From positions 1-5,078 of the forward strand of contig JAPUJX010000141.1 in assembly GCA_027295975.1 (NCBI GenBank): a stretch of 5,078 nt of DNA. Direction: 5' to 3'. Both the position numbers and the translations under genes were made by a program. The notes beneath the pieces are model-generated. The model searched no databases and was not told the DNA's origin. It saw nothing but the letters and a program-made list of their open reading frames with translations. The stretch is from Gammaproteobacteria bacterium (lineage in GTDB: Bacteria; Pseudomonadota; Gammaproteobacteria; Pseudomonadales; Azotimanducaceae). Positions 4,605-5,078 of the stretch are shown here, piece after piece (position 1 is the first letter of the stretch; each line of letters begins with the position of its first letter).

Positions 4605-5078
4605 CTACTCCAGCAAAACCATCTTGCGGGTATCCGTGAATCCCGGCGTCTCGAGGCGGTAGAAATAGACACCGCTCCCCACATGCCCTCCCCGCCGGTT
4701 CGTACCGTCCCACTTGACGGTGTGTAACCCCGGCCCGAAAAATCTTTGCCGCAGAACTTGCACCAATCGCCCGCGCACATCGTAGATGCGGAGTGATACG
4801 GCAGCCCCGGGCTCGGGTATCTCGAACCGAATCCGGGTTGTCGGATTGAACGGGTTCGGGTGGTTTTGATGGAGGACGACGGCACTCGGCAGCTCCGGAT
4901 CGCGCACGCCCGTCGGGACGACACCGGTGGCATAAAAAACGACGTTGTCGATCAGCGGGGCGTGCGACTGGCAAAAATCGGCGCCTATGTCGATAACTCC
5001 GAGCGCCACCTGGATCTCCGTCGCGGTCGGGTCGATTGACGGCGTGATATCGAACGCGACACGATCCCACTCACCAAA
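4605..5078 (-). CDS. Large secreted protein, C-terminal part with type IX / FlgD-Ig-like sorting domain (5' end outside window)
   Basis: The frame is open to the right edge and ends in TAG at 4605-4607, leaving 157 visible residues. The first 53 or so (FGEWDRVAFDITPSIDP ... APLIDNVVFYATG) look like the last strands of a beta-sandwich or carbohydrate-binding-like module, ending in the usual LIDNV strand. A short linker (VRDPELPSAVV) leads to a C-terminal domain of about 90 residues: QNHPNPFNPTTRIRFEIP, VSLRIYDVRGRLV, GLHTVKWDGTNRRG, SGVYFYRLETPGF, TRKMVLLE. This is the T9SS type A / FlgD-Ig-like pattern found at the end of exported multidomain proteins in FCB-group and allied candidate phyla; it directs or anchors the protein at the cell surface. 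The catalytic or binding part lies outside the window, so the function is unknown. GTG 5009 could start a short form, but it falls inside the beta-sandwich and is unlikely. Confidence 0.87.
   Translation of the reverse strand, partial: FGEWDRVAFDITPSIDPTATEIQVALGVIDIGADFCQSHAPLIDNVVFYATGVVPTGVRDPELPSAVVLHQNHPNPFNPTTRIRFEIPEPGAAVSLRIYDVRGRLVQVLRQRFFGPGLHTVKWDGTNRRGGHVGSGVYFYRLETPGFTDTRKMVLLE

Noticed and set aside
4474..5070. 198-codon minus-strand frame at the right end
   Set aside because: It is in a different frame from the sorting-domain gene on the same strand, is very rich in Arg, and overlaps the desaturase end.
1..5078. CRISPR array, tRNA, rRNA, insertion sequence or toxin-antitoxin module
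   Set aside because: I saw no spaced direct repeats, no clover-leaf or rRNA-like segments, no terminal inverted repeats and no transposase or toxin-like products.

Overview
The window reads as ordinary bacterial chromosome of moderate-to-high GC content. No rRNA, tRNA, insertion sequence, CRISPR array or phage-type gene is visible. The best taxonomic clue is the partial minus-strand gene at the right edge. Its C-terminus carries the QNxPNPFNPTTxIxF ... KMVLLE sorting-domain pattern (type IX secretion / FlgD-Ig-like), which is common in Bacteroidota/FCB-group bacteria and related uncultured candidate phyla. With a signal-peptide-bearing outer-membrane beta-barrel protein in the middle, this points to a diderm, probably FCB-like, environmental bacterium. 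That placement is inference.

Layout from left to right: (1) 1-786 (+), the C-terminal half of a B12-binding-type radical SAM enzyme, cut by the left edge. (2) 836-1954 (-), a soluble PAS histidine kinase of the NarL/DesK-type HisKA_3 class, convergent with gene 1. (3) About 1955-2301, a divergent intergenic region with a possible short ORF overlapping the kinase start, a TTGACA promoter candidate, two strong Shine-Dalgarno sites and an 11-bp-spaced repeat. (4) 2302-3108 (+), a secreted beta-barrel protein of the MetA-pathway/'neuromedin U' type. (5) 3109-3488, a 380-base gap with a degenerate 10-bp tandem repeat and one possible 72-residue ORF. (6) 3489-4526 (+), a membrane fatty acid desaturase with all three histidine boxes, resembling Bacillus Des. 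(7) 4605-5078 (-), the C-terminal end of a large secreted protein, convergent with the desaturase.

The genes do not form one clear operon. A membrane-lipid theme is possible: the desaturase acts on acyl chains, some B12-radical SAM enzymes methylate hopanoids, and the kinase belongs to the class that controls desaturase expression in Bacillus. However, the kinase lacks membrane segments, no response regulator is present, and the genes are separately oriented. I found no convincing new system. The most useful points to check are the desaturase start (a well-placed ATG is one base out of frame and gives a four-codon ORF ending in a GTGA overlap), the double start of the outer-membrane protein, and the two small ORFs.
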